Source: Burkholderia arboris
Lineage (GTDB): Bacteria > Pseudomonadota > Gammaproteobacteria > Burkholderiales > Burkholderiaceae
Length of the DNA: 64,000 nt
Direction: 5' to 3'
Assembly (NCBI RefSeq): GCF_902499125.1
Contig: NZ_CABVPX010000027.1
Span: 1-64,000 of the forward strand
Numbering within the stretch: position 1 is the stretch's first letter; every line of letters starts with the position of its first letter. The notes beneath the pieces are model-generated. The model saw nothing but the letters and a program-made list of their open reading frames with translations, did not search any database and was not told the DNA's origin. Shown here piece by piece: positions 54,460-62,207 of the stretch. The translations under genes were made by a program, and so were the position numbers.

Positions 54460-55223
54460 CGGCGCACGGCAGCGTGCGGCCCACGCGTTCGGCGCTTCCC
54501 GCGTACGTCGCGCGCGCGGCGGCGCTCGCGCTGCTGCTCGTGTTGCTGTTGCGCCCCGCATGGCTGCAGGGTTGGTTCGCGCCGTTCGCGGACAATGGCG
54601 CACCCGTTATCTACGATCGCGCGAGCCTGCTCGATCTCACGCTCGCGCATCTCGGCACGGTCGCGCTGTCGAGCCTGATCGGCACGATCGTCGCGGTCGC
54701 GGCCGGCATCGCGGTCACTCGGCCGTCCGGCGCGGATTTCCTGCCGCTCGCGCGCAGCGTCGTCGACATCGGCCAGACCTTCCCGCCCGTCGCCGTACTC
54801 GCGCTCGCGGTGCCGGCCGTCGGCTTCGGATTGAAGCCCGTGCTGATCGCGCTCGTACTGTATGGGCTCCTGCCGGTTTTCGAGAGCACGATCGCGGGGC
54901 TCGAGGACGTGCCGCGCGACGTCGTCGATGCCGCACGCGGCATGGGGATGAGCGGCTGGCAGCAACTGGTGTCGGTCGAGCTGCCGCTCGCGTTTCCGGT
55001 GATCGTCAACGGGATCCGGCTCGCGGTCGTGATCAATCTCGGCACCGCGACGATCGGCTCGACGGTCGCCGCGCGCGGGCTCGGCGACGTGATCATCGCG
55101 GGCCTGCAAACATCGAACACCGCGTTCGTGCTGCAAGGCGGCGTGATCGTCGGACTGCTCGCGGTGCTCGTCAGCGATGCGATCGGCGCGATTGCACGGG
55201 TGGCGAGCGCGCAGCGCGCCTAG
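54456..55223 (+). CDS. ABC transporter permease (YehW-like)
   Basis: A 255-residue permease with the EAA-type loop DAARGMGMSGWQQLVSVELPLAFPVIV. About five helices are visible. It completes the four-gene binding protein-permease-ATPase-permease operon. The arr gene follows 32 bp downstream on the same strand. Confidence 0.92.
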   Translation: MTAHGSVRPTRSALPAYVARAAALALLLVLLLRPAWLQGWFAPFADNGAPVIYDRASLLDLTLAHLGTVALSSLIGTIVAVAAGIAVTRPSGADFLPLARSVVDIGQTFPPVAVLALAVPAVGFGLKPVLIALVLYGLLPVFESTIAGLEDVPRDVVDAARGMGMSGWQQLVSVELPLAFPVIVNGIRLAVVINLGTATIGSTVAARGLGDVIIAGLQTSNTAFVLQGGVIVGLLAVLVSDAIGAIARVASAQRA

Positions 55224-55255
55224 AAGCCGCTGCGAAATGTTGCGAAGGAGAAGCC

Positions 55256-55651
55256 ATGGCTGTCATCGACACCGGCCCGTTTTTTCACGGCACGAGAGCG
55301 GATTTGCGAATCGGCGACTTGCTGACAGCCGGCTTCAGATCGAATTATCGGGACAACGTCGTGATGAATCACGTTTACTTCACGGCCCTGCCCAAGGGCG
55401 CCGGCCTTGCCGCGGAAATGGCCAGAGGCGACGGCAAGCCGCGGGTCTACATCGTCGAGCCCGCCGGAGCATTCGAAAACGACCCGAACGTCACGGATAA
55501 AAAATTCCCGGGCAATCCAACGCGATCGTATCGAAGCACACTGCCCTTGAAAATCATCGGCGAACTCGATAGCTGGGAACCCTACGATCCGGAGTTCATC
55601 CAGCAGCTCAGGATCCGCATCGAGACCGGCACGGGCGAGATCATCAACTAG
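55256..55651 (+). CDS. arr: NAD+-rifampin ADP-ribosyltransferase Arr
   Basis: A 131-residue Arr protein, which inactivates rifamycins by transferring ADP-ribose to the C23 hydroxyl. It matches Arr by its FFHGTRADL start (His11 in the NAD pocket), MNHVYFTALPKGA and, most tellingly, the invariant segment EPAGAFENDPNVTDKK and PGNPTRSYRS. The ATG at 55256 follows GAAGGAGAAGCC. Base composition is lower in GC than its neighbours, and it lies in a row with a betaine transporter, so a recent horizontal gain is plausible. Confidence 0.95.
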   Translation: MAVIDTGPFFHGTRADLRIGDLLTAGFRSNYRDNVVMNHVYFTALPKGAGLAAEMARGDGKPRVYIVEPAGAFENDPNVTDKKFPGNPTRSYRSTLPLKIIGELDSWEPYDPEFIQQLRIRIETGTGEIIN

Positions 55652-55923
55652 CGCTCCGTTCGGCCAATTCTCGAACAACGCCTGGACTGCAGGCGGAATG
55701 GGGCAAGCGAGCCAACGACATGCCCGCGATACGGCGGAGGCGTCCCGGGAAAGGACGAAAATGCCCGTTTCGTCCGGACTCCGATGCGTGTCCGTGCAAC
55801 GATCGGCTTGTCGATCACCGCGAACGCCACAAACCTACACATCGCTTTCATTCGAGCCGGCGCTCGACCACCCGCCGCGATTGGCCGATATACTATGCGC
55901 CTCCCATTTCCCCGCACTCGACC

Positions 55924-56601
55924 ATGCGACGACGGTTTCTCTGGCTGATCGTGCTTTCGCTCGGCATCGCGCAACAGGCATCGGCGCAGCAAGCGCCTGC
56001 ACTGCCTGCGTCCGCGCCCGAAGCGGCCGCATCGGTGCCGCCCGTTGCCTCCGCGCCGCTCGCGAACGCCAACGATCAGCCGAACGAAGCAAACCGCCGC
56101 ATCACGTCCTACCTGACGAAGAAGTTCGGCGTCGCGAAGGAACGCGCCGCGAAGCTCGCCGATATCGTGAGCGTCACTGCGACGAAATATTCGCTGCCGC
56201 CGGCACTCGTTTACGCCATTATTTCGATCGAATCGCGCTTCCAGGAAAAGGCGCGTGGCCAGCATGGCGCCACGGGGCTGATGCAGGTCGTGCCAGCCGC
56301 GCATCGCGGCATGCTGCGCAACGTGAAGGATCTGACCGAGCCGAATGCGAACGTCGAAGCCGGTTCCGCGATCCTGTCGGGCTACGTGAGGGCGGCCGGC
56401 GGCAACGTGCAGGCCGGCTTGAAGAGCTACGGCGGTTCCAACGCGTATGCGGCAAAGGTGATGCAGCGGGTCGATTCGTTCCGGTTCGTGCTCGAACCCG
56501 ACGACGACGCGAAAGCCGCCAAAGCGCCGAGCGACACGAAGGCCCGCCTGATACCGGTCAGCGATACGTCGCCCCCTGCGTCGGCGCGCAACAGTCAGTA
56601 A
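55924..56601 (+). CDS. Exported lytic transglycosylase
   Basis: A 225-residue protein with signal peptide (hydrophobic 6-20) and a Pro/Ala-rich linker, then a lysozyme-like SLT domain: catalytic Glu103 in YAIISIESRFQ, GATGLMQVVPAAHRGML and NVEAGSAILSGYV. It cleaves peptidoglycan glycan strands to anhydro-muropeptides. Its neighbour 26 bp downstream is an LprI-like lysozyme inhibitor, which may restrain it. Confidence 0.92.
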   Translation: MRRRFLWLIVLSLGIAQQASAQQAPALPASAPEAAASVPPVASAPLANANDQPNEANRRITSYLTKKFGVAKERAAKLADIVSVTATKYSLPPALVYAIISIESRFQEKARGQHGATGLMQVVPAAHRGMLRNVKDLTEPNANVEAGSAILSGYVRAAGGNVQAGLKSYGGSNAYAAKVMQRVDSFRFVLEPDDDAKAAKAPSDTKARLIPVSDTSPPASARNSQ

Positions 56602-56627
56602 GCGCCCCCTTCTCGACGGTGCCGCGC

Positions 56628-57032
56628 ATGCGCCACGCCATCCGACTCGCCGCCCGCTTCCTGGCCATCGCCGCGCTGACAACCGGCCACGCTTTCGCCG
56701 CCGCCGATTGCGAACAGCAAGGCCCGACGATGGACAACGTGCGGGCCTGCATCCTCGACCACAACCATCAGGCAGTCGACAGCGCGTACCAGTCGCTCGC
56801 GCGCAAGCTCGAAGCGCGCAGCCCCGACGCAGCCAGCGCGCTCGCGAAGTCGCAGGCCAGCTGGACCCGCTTCGCCAGCGACACCTGCGACTACGTAAAA
56901 GCCGCCAATCCCGGGCCGATGATCGCGAACGACGCGTGGATGAACTGCTGGGTCGATTTCAGCCAGGCGCGCGTGCGCATCCTGAACAAATGGGCCGCGC
57001 AAGCGGACGCGCCGCCATCGGCGCAAAAGTGA
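56628..57032 (+). CDS. LprI/DUF1311-family exported protein
   Basis: A 134-residue secreted protein: signal peptide (about 1-25, ending HAFA) and the DUF1311/LprI-type pattern with conserved cysteines (DCEQQ, ACILDHN, TCDY, NCWVDF) that would form disulfides. LprI-type proteins inhibit lysozyme. It follows the lytic transglycosylase closely on the same strand. Confidence 0.85.
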   Translation: MRHAIRLAARFLAIAALTTGHAFAAADCEQQGPTMDNVRACILDHNHQAVDSAYQSLARKLEARSPDAASALAKSQASWTRFASDTCDYVKAANPGPMIANDAWMNCWVDFSQARVRILNKWAAQADAPPSAQK

Positions 57033-57061
57033 CCTGAGAACGGGCGCGGCGTGTGCCCCCG

Positions 57062-57937
57062 TCACGCCGGTGCGAAATGCGCGCGCAGAAACTCGATGAA
57101 AACCTGCGTTTTCGCGGGCAGCAAACGCGTTTCGGTCATCGCGAAGACGGGCACGAGCGCCCCCTCCCATTCAGGCAGCACGCGCCGCAACCGGCCGGCG
57201 GCGACGTCGTCGGCCACCACTTCCTCCGGCAGCTGGATGATCCCCGCGTCATGCACGGCCAGTTGCCGGTTCATGCCCACGCTGTTCACGACGAACCGCC
57301 CGCCCACCGGCACCTCGACTGCCTGCTCGCCGCGGCGCAGCGTCCAGGTGGCGACGCGCTGCACGCTCAAGCACTGGTGCCGCGCCAGGTCGCCCGGTTC
57401 GAGCGGCTCGCCCGCACGTTCGAGATAGCGCGGCGACGCATACAGGTAGTTGCGGAACGTCGCGAGCCGCCGCGCGACGAGTTGCGAATCCGCCGATTCG
57501 CCGATCCGGATCGCGACGTCGAACGGCTCGCTCACGAGGTCGACGCGCCGTGACGTCAGCTCGAAATCGAAGGTGAGCTTCGGGTAGCGGTTCGCGAATT
57601 CGACGATCAACGGCGTCAGGTAGATCACCGCGAAATCGACCGGAAACGACGCACGCAACACGCCGGCGGGTTCGGCCAGCAGCCCGCCGAGTTGCTCGTG
57701 CGCGAGCCGCGCCTCGTCGACGATGCGCTTGCAGCGCTCGAAATACAGCTGCCCGGCTTCCGTCAGCTCGATTCGGCGCGTCGTGCGGTGCAGCAGCCGC
57801 AGGCCGATCGCCTTTTCCAGCGCGCCAATGCGCCGCGACAGCGTCGAATTCGGCATCCCCAGCGCCTGCGCGGCGCTGCGAAAGCCGCGCGCCTTCACGA
57901 CTTCCACGAACAGCGCCATGTCGTTCAGCAGTTCCAT
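57062..57937 (-). CDS. LysR-family regulator, divergent from an alkene reductase
   Basis: A 291-residue LysR-type regulator: winged helix at about 4-62 (DMALFVEVVKARGFRSAAQALGMPNSTLSRRIGALE) and a full effector domain. It is divergently placed 170 bp from the Old Yellow Enzyme gene, so it is the likely regulator of that gene. Full length for the family. Confidence 0.92.
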   Translation of the reverse strand: MELLNDMALFVEVVKARGFRSAAQALGMPNSTLSRRIGALEKAIGLRLLHRTTRRIELTEAGQLYFERCKRIVDEARLAHEQLGGLLAEPAGVLRASFPVDFAVIYLTPLIVEFANRYPKLTFDFELTSRRVDLVSEPFDVAIRIGESADSQLVARRLATFRNYLYASPRYLERAGEPLEPGDLARHQCLSVQRVATWTLRRGEQAVEVPVGGRFVVNSVGMNRQLAVHDAGIIQLPEEVVADDVAAGRLRRVLPEWEGALVPVFAMTETRLLPAKTQVFIEFLRAHFAPA

Positions 57938-58107
57938 GCCCAGTGCTCCATCTATGGATCAATGTTCTCCACGAGACCTACTTTATCTCGAAAAAGGAGC
58001 AATGGATGATGCAGGTATGGCGTCACGGCCGGCACAACGTGCGCGACCCTCGCCCGATGCGGCACCACCCCGGTGCCGTCGCCCGAACTTCGATGAGGAA
58101 ATACGCG

Positions 58108-59220
58108 ATGAAACCGCTTTTCGTTCCCGCTCAAGCCGGCCAGGCAGCGCCGCGACTGTTCGCCCCGGTCCGCGTCGGCCGCTACGACCTGCAGAACCGC
58201 CTGGTCATGGCGCCGATGACGCGCAGCCGCGCCGCATCCGACGGCACGCCCGGCGCATTGGCCGCCGAGTACTACGCGCAGCGCGCGGACCTCGGCCTGA
58301 TCGTCAGCGAAGGCACCCAGCCGTCGGACGACGGCCAGGGCTACCTGACGACGCCCGGCATCTACACCGATGCGCACGTCGCCGGCTGGAAGGCGGTCAG
58401 CGAGCGCGTACACGCGCGCGGCAGCCGCCTGTTCATCCAGTTGATGCACGTGGGACGCATGTCGCACCCCGACAATACGCCGCACCATCGCCAGGGCGTC
58501 GCGCCTTCCGCGATCGCGCCGGGCGTGCCGATGTTCACGATGAAAGGGATGCAGGAGATTCCGGCGCCGCGCGCGCTGACGACGGACGAAGTGCGCGGCA
58601 CCGTGAACGACTTCCGCGTTGCCGCGCGCCGCGCGATCGAGGCCGGCGCCGACGGCGTCGAGATCCACGGTGCGAACGGGTATCTGGTCCAGCAGTTCTT
58701 CGCACCGAACGCCAACACCCGCACCGACGCGTACGGCGGCCCGATCGAGAACCGCGCGCGCTTCGCGATCGAGGTGGCCGGGGCGATCGCCGACGAGATC
58801 GGCGCGGACCGCACCGCGATCCGCCTGTCGCCGGGCACGACGCTGTGGGGCATCGACGAAGGTCCGGAAAGCGCTGACCTGTATCGCCACCTTGCGACAG
58901 CACTCGACCGGCTCGGCCTCGCGTACCTGCACGTGATGCACCAGGGCGACGAACCGCTGCTCGCGGACCTGCGCACACGCTGGAACGGCACGCTGATCGT
59001 GAACCGGCCGGGCCGCACGCGCGATGCGATCGGCACGGATGTCGCGACGGGCCTCGCCGATCTCGAAGCGTACGGCCAGATGGTGCTCGCGAATCCGGAT
59101 TTCGTGACGCGGCTGAAAACGGGCGCACCGATGAACGACGCGCAGCGCGACACGTTCTTCGGCGGCGATGCGCGCGGGTATGTCGACTATCCGGCGTTGA
59201 ACGGGACGGCTGCGGCTTGA
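58108..59220 (+). CDS. Old Yellow Enzyme-family alkene reductase (NemA-like)
   Basis: A 370-residue FMN-dependent ene-reductase: TIM barrel starting LFAPVRVGRYDLQNRLVMAPMTRSRA, GTQPSDDGQGY, the active-site His/Asn pair in EIHGANGYLVQQFFAPNANTRTDAYGG and the FMN-phosphate loop near IVNRPGRTRD. It reduces activated C=C bonds of enals, quinones or nitro esters. The ATG at 58108 follows GAGGAAATACGCG; the frame is open upstream into the promoter region. Divergent from a LysR regulator. Confidence 0.93.
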   Translation: MKPLFVPAQAGQAAPRLFAPVRVGRYDLQNRLVMAPMTRSRAASDGTPGALAAEYYAQRADLGLIVSEGTQPSDDGQGYLTTPGIYTDAHVAGWKAVSERVHARGSRLFIQLMHVGRMSHPDNTPHHRQGVAPSAIAPGVPMFTMKGMQEIPAPRALTTDEVRGTVNDFRVAARRAIEAGADGVEIHGANGYLVQQFFAPNANTRTDAYGGPIENRARFAIEVAGAIADEIGADRTAIRLSPGTTLWGIDEGPESADLYRHLATALDRLGLAYLHVMHQGDEPLLADLRTRWNGTLIVNRPGRTRDAIGTDVATGLADLEAYGQMVLANPDFVTRLKTGAPMNDAQRDTFFGGDARGYVDYPALNGTAAA

Positions 59221-59250
59221 CGCGCCCGCACGGCGCGATGCCGCGGCGCC

Positions 59251-60603
59251 TCACAGAAGATCGACGTTGACCTTGGCAATCACGGGTGCGATACGCAGCG
59301 TCTTTTCGGCCTGATCGCATATGCAGTCCGAAATATTTCGCACCCAATCGCGCTCCTCGTCCGTGTACACGTCCGACTCGGCCAACTCGGGAGCCAGCTT
59401 CCTGGCCAGCGTCGCCATCTTCGTCAATTCGCGTGCGACGAACGCCGGCCGGATGTGCACGCGATGCGCAAAATCCGCCAACGCGAAAGCGGTCAGTTCC
59501 TCGGGACGGAATACGTCACCGTAAGCCATCGCCATGTCCTGGACATATGCGTCGCCGTACACATTGACGCAAACGAGATCGTAAAGCGGCGCGGGAGCGA
59601 GACCGCCGCTACCGACAAAAAACGAGATGTTCTTGCCGTGTGCGTCGCTGTTGCCGATCAGCAATTGCAGCAGCGCCCAGCGCAACATCGCCGAGCGCGC
59701 GGCGGCCGGAGTCTCGAGACACGGTGCCAACGAAAACAGCTTCTCGAAGCTCACGCCCTCCCGAATATTGCGGACGTCCGCATTGTTCCCGAGGTTGCGT
59801 TCGTACTTGAGCGTTGCCGGCAAATCCAGTGCCTGGCATCCATCGATGATGTGGAGGCGCCGCACTGCACGGACACGCTGCGGGTCTCCCGGTTCCATCG
59901 TCACGATCCGGTCGAATCGCTCGACAAGCAGAATGGGTTCGGGAATGCGCCGCATCTCGACATGCGCCACCGGCAGCCCCATTCGGGCAGCCAGCGTCAT
60001 GCAGAAATGTTCGTTGGCAACCATGAACGGGGCGTGCGGATTGCGGGACTCGGGCTTCAGGATATGCGTGCTGCTGAGCGCCCCCTCGACGAGCGCGAAT
60101 TGCTCGCCCTCGACCAGTACCTGCAGTTTGTCCTGATGACCAGCAATCGACAGGCGAACCCGGTCGTCCCAGACGGGAAATGGAATTGCGTCTCGCTTGC
60201 GAATCCGGTCGGTCAACTCCTCCGCGGATATCACACGCCGCACCGGTTCGACGGCCTCCGGCGCCTGCACATCGGCACCATCGTCGGGAACGAAGCTCAA
60301 CGCACCGACTGGCTCTTTCCCAAGCATGCGGATCAAGCCAAAGACGTTGTCCTTCGATATCTGATACATCGCCGCGGCCACTTCGAGCGCGCGGCCCTCG
60401 GGCAGCAAATTGCCGATGAAGCGCTGGACCGCGCCCGCGGGAAGCGGGCCGCCGTCGAGCGGAATGCACGGAGACAGTGAAAACGCGTCGGCGCGCGCCT
60501 GCCACGACGGATCGTACGCAAAACCGTAGTCGTCCTGACGGGCGTCGTAGGTCAACCGGCCGACCGGCGAGCCGTTGGTCGAAATGCTCAGGCGATGGAC
60601 CAT
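59251..60603 (-). CDS. hipA: HipA-type toxin kinase
   Basis: A 450-residue serine kinase of the HipA family. Motifs: SIAGHQDKL with Ser152 (the autophosphorylation position) and Lys159 in the ATP pocket, STHILKP (178-184), GNSDAHGKN with catalytic Asp320, and YDLV with Asp342. In other bacteria HipA phosphorylates glutamyl-tRNA synthetase and causes growth arrest and persistence. The ATG overlaps the TGA of hipB by one base (TGATG). The base composition is somewhat lower in GC than the flanks. Confidence 0.94.
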   Translation of the reverse strand: MVHRLSISTNGSPVGRLTYDARQDDYGFAYDPSWQARADAFSLSPCIPLDGGPLPAGAVQRFIGNLLPEGRALEVAAAMYQISKDNVFGLIRMLGKEPVGALSFVPDDGADVQAPEAVEPVRRVISAEELTDRIRKRDAIPFPVWDDRVRLSIAGHQDKLQVLVEGEQFALVEGALSSTHILKPESRNPHAPFMVANEHFCMTLAARMGLPVAHVEMRRIPEPILLVERFDRIVTMEPGDPQRVRAVRRLHIIDGCQALDLPATLKYERNLGNNADVRNIREGVSFEKLFSLAPCLETPAAARSAMLRWALLQLLIGNSDAHGKNISFFVGSGGLAPAPLYDLVCVNVYGDAYVQDMAMAYGDVFRPEELTAFALADFAHRVHIRPAFVARELTKMATLARKLAPELAESDVYTDEERDWVRNISDCICDQAEKTLRIAPVIAKVNVDLL

Positions 60604-60929
60604 CAGGCCGACTCCTGCGACCCTGGCGCAACAGCCTGCGATGCCATGTGTTCGTGCAACGCCTTGCGGGCGACGGGGACGTCGCGTTTCGGCACGACAA
60701 GCAGATTGAGACCCAGGCCGTCGAGCACCTTGAACAATTTATCGAGGCTCACCGCCCGGCCGTTTTCCAGCCGGGACAACACGTCCTTTGAGACACCGAG
60801 CATATCGGCCGCGTCGTCGATCCGCATCTGGTTCTGCGCTCGCCGGTTGCGCACGAGCGCCCCCAGCGCGGCCAGATCCAGTGCCAGCGGATCGGGGTTC
60901 GCAATCGGGCGAGGTAAGGTACGGGCCAT
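60603..60929 (-). CDS. hipB: HipB-type antitoxin/repressor
   Basis: A 108-residue XRE-type regulator with a helix-turn-helix at about 30-60 (GALVRNRRAQNQMRIDDAADMLGVSKDVLSRLENGR), the order typical of HipB. It neutralises HipA and represses the operon. The start codon is 2 bp from the first operator-like dyad. The C-terminal tail after residue 85 is longer than E. coli HipB. Confidence 0.93.
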   Translation of the reverse strand: MARTLPRPIANPDPLALDLAALGALVRNRRAQNQMRIDDAADMLGVSKDVLSRLENGRAVSLDKLFKVLDGLGLNLLVVPKRDVPVARKALHEHMASQAVAPGSQESA

Positions 60930-60930
60930 A

Positions 60931-61096
60931 ATTCCGGAATTCCAGGAACAAAGTGGCGCCAGCCAGGTTTGGCACCATTGTTACGAAAACACCAGAACTA
61001 TACTCGCAAAAGCTTCAGGCCGCCGATTGTTCTTGTATTTCAGGAACAAAGCAACCCGAACTCCCAGCCCTCAAACTATTCTCATATTTCAGGAAT
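60931..61096. promoter_or_regulatory. Array of four operator-like dyads upstream of hipBA, spaced by 49 bp
   Basis: Three dyads of the form RTTCYNN-N5-CAGGAAY at 60931-60949, 61029-61047 and 61078-61096, and a weaker fourth at 60980-60998. Starts are 49 bp apart in every case. The array covers the whole region between hipB and the sarcosine oxidase operon. It fits HipB operators, which occur in multiples in E. coli. A TATAGT box on the minus strand (60997-61002) is a candidate -10 but lacks a good -35. Confidence 0.7.
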
Positions 61097-61137
61097 TACT
61101 GTTCTCGACGAACCGGGACGACCGCGCTGCCTTGACC

Positions 61138-61578
61138 TCAAAGCTGCCCCGCCGCCCCCGTCCACCGCAGGTAATCGCCGCGTGTCCAGTCGAGCGATAC
61201 GCCGACGCGCTTCGTCCCGGGCCGGATCTTCGGCTTGTACACCGACAGCGTCAGCGACTCCAGCGCCGGCCACTCACGGAACGACAGCACCGCGATATCG
61301 GCGACGAGCGTTTCGAGCAGCCGCGTATGCGGCTTGTGCGACAGGAACGACGCGACGCGCGCGCAATAGCCGTCGTAGTCGATCCACTCGCCCTGCTCGC
61401 TCGGCTCGCAGCGATACCCGAGCCGCGCATCGATCACGATCGGCTGCGGCGATTCATGCTCGTGCGCATGAATGCCGATCCGCGCGGGTACTTTCAGTTC
61501 GTCGACGAACACGCTCCAGCCGCGCCCGCGCAGGCGCGGCGCGTCGATCGCCACGAACGGTTCGTCGAACGGCTTCAT
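61138..61578 (-). CDS. FolB-like dihydroneopterin aldolase
   Basis: A 146-residue protein of the FolB/FolX fold: VDELKVPARIGIHAHEHESPQPIVIDARL holds the pterin-binding Glu, and LSVYKPKIRPGTKRVGVSLDW holds the catalytic Lys, as in folate-pathway aldolases. It overlaps soxG by 4 bp (ATGA), so it belongs to the sarcosine oxidase operon. This suggests it supplies tetrahydrofolate or modifies pterins for the folate-dependent SoxA reaction. Confidence 0.85.
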   Translation of the reverse strand: MKPFDEPFVAIDAPRLRGRGWSVFVDELKVPARIGIHAHEHESPQPIVIDARLGYRCEPSEQGEWIDYDGYCARVASFLSHKPHTRLLETLVADIAVLSFREWPALESLTLSVYKPKIRPGTKRVGVSLDWTRGDYLRWTGAAGQL

Positions 61579-62207
61579 GATGCGAGCGGCGCCGCGGCGT
61601 CGAGCATGATGCGCACGAAATAGTCGGCGAAGCTGCGACGCAGGACGATCTCGAACGTGTCGTCGCCGGTCGGGATCAGCGTGATCGGCGACTTGAAGTA
61701 GTGCGACTGCGCGCACTGGCCCGGCTTGAACACGCGCGGATGCAGATCGAGCGGGCAGCCGCGCGCGATCACGTCGCGCACGCGTTCGCCGCTGATCTCG
61801 ACGACCGTATAGCCGCTGCCGACATCGACGGCCGCCGCATACGCACCCTGCACGGCCTCCGCCAGCTTCGCCTCGAGCACGCCCGCCTGAACGGGCCCGT
61901 TCGACCGCACGAGCCATTCGTCGGGGCCGAGCCACAGCACGTCGTAATCGGCGCCACGTGCGACCGTGTTCGGCTGCGCGGGCGGCCGGCAGCCCACCAC
62001 GCGCTCGAACGCGCTGACGAACGCCGGATCGCTCAACTCGCCGCGCACGTTGACGAGATCGAGGAACGGCCGCTCGCGCAGCATGAACTTCTTCGACGCG
62101 CGCGCCTGGTGCGGCTTCAGCACGTCGGCCGCACCGACGAACGGCGATTCAAGCGTCACGCCGCCCGCGCCCGCCACCTGCGTCTGGTTTCTCGTTTCAT
62201 TCCACAT
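61575..62207 (-). CDS. soxG: Sarcosine oxidase gamma subunit
   Basis: A 210-residue SoxG subunit of heterotetrameric sarcosine oxidase. Recognisable segments: LDLVNVRGELSDPAFV, DYDVLWLGPDEWLV, VVEISGERVRDVIARGCPLDLHPRVF and SHYFKSPITLIPTGDDTFEIVLRRSFADYF. It overlaps soxA by 11 bp at its start and the aldolase gene by 4 bp at its end. Confidence 0.94.
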   Translation of the reverse strand: MWNETRNQTQVAGAGGVTLESPFVGAADVLKPHQARASKKFMLRERPFLDLVNVRGELSDPAFVSAFERVVGCRPPAQPNTVARGADYDVLWLGPDEWLVRSNGPVQAGVLEAKLAEAVQGAYAAAVDVGSGYTVVEISGERVRDVIARGCPLDLHPRVFKPGQCAQSHYFKSPITLIPTGDDTFEIVLRRSFADYFVRIMLDAAAPLAS

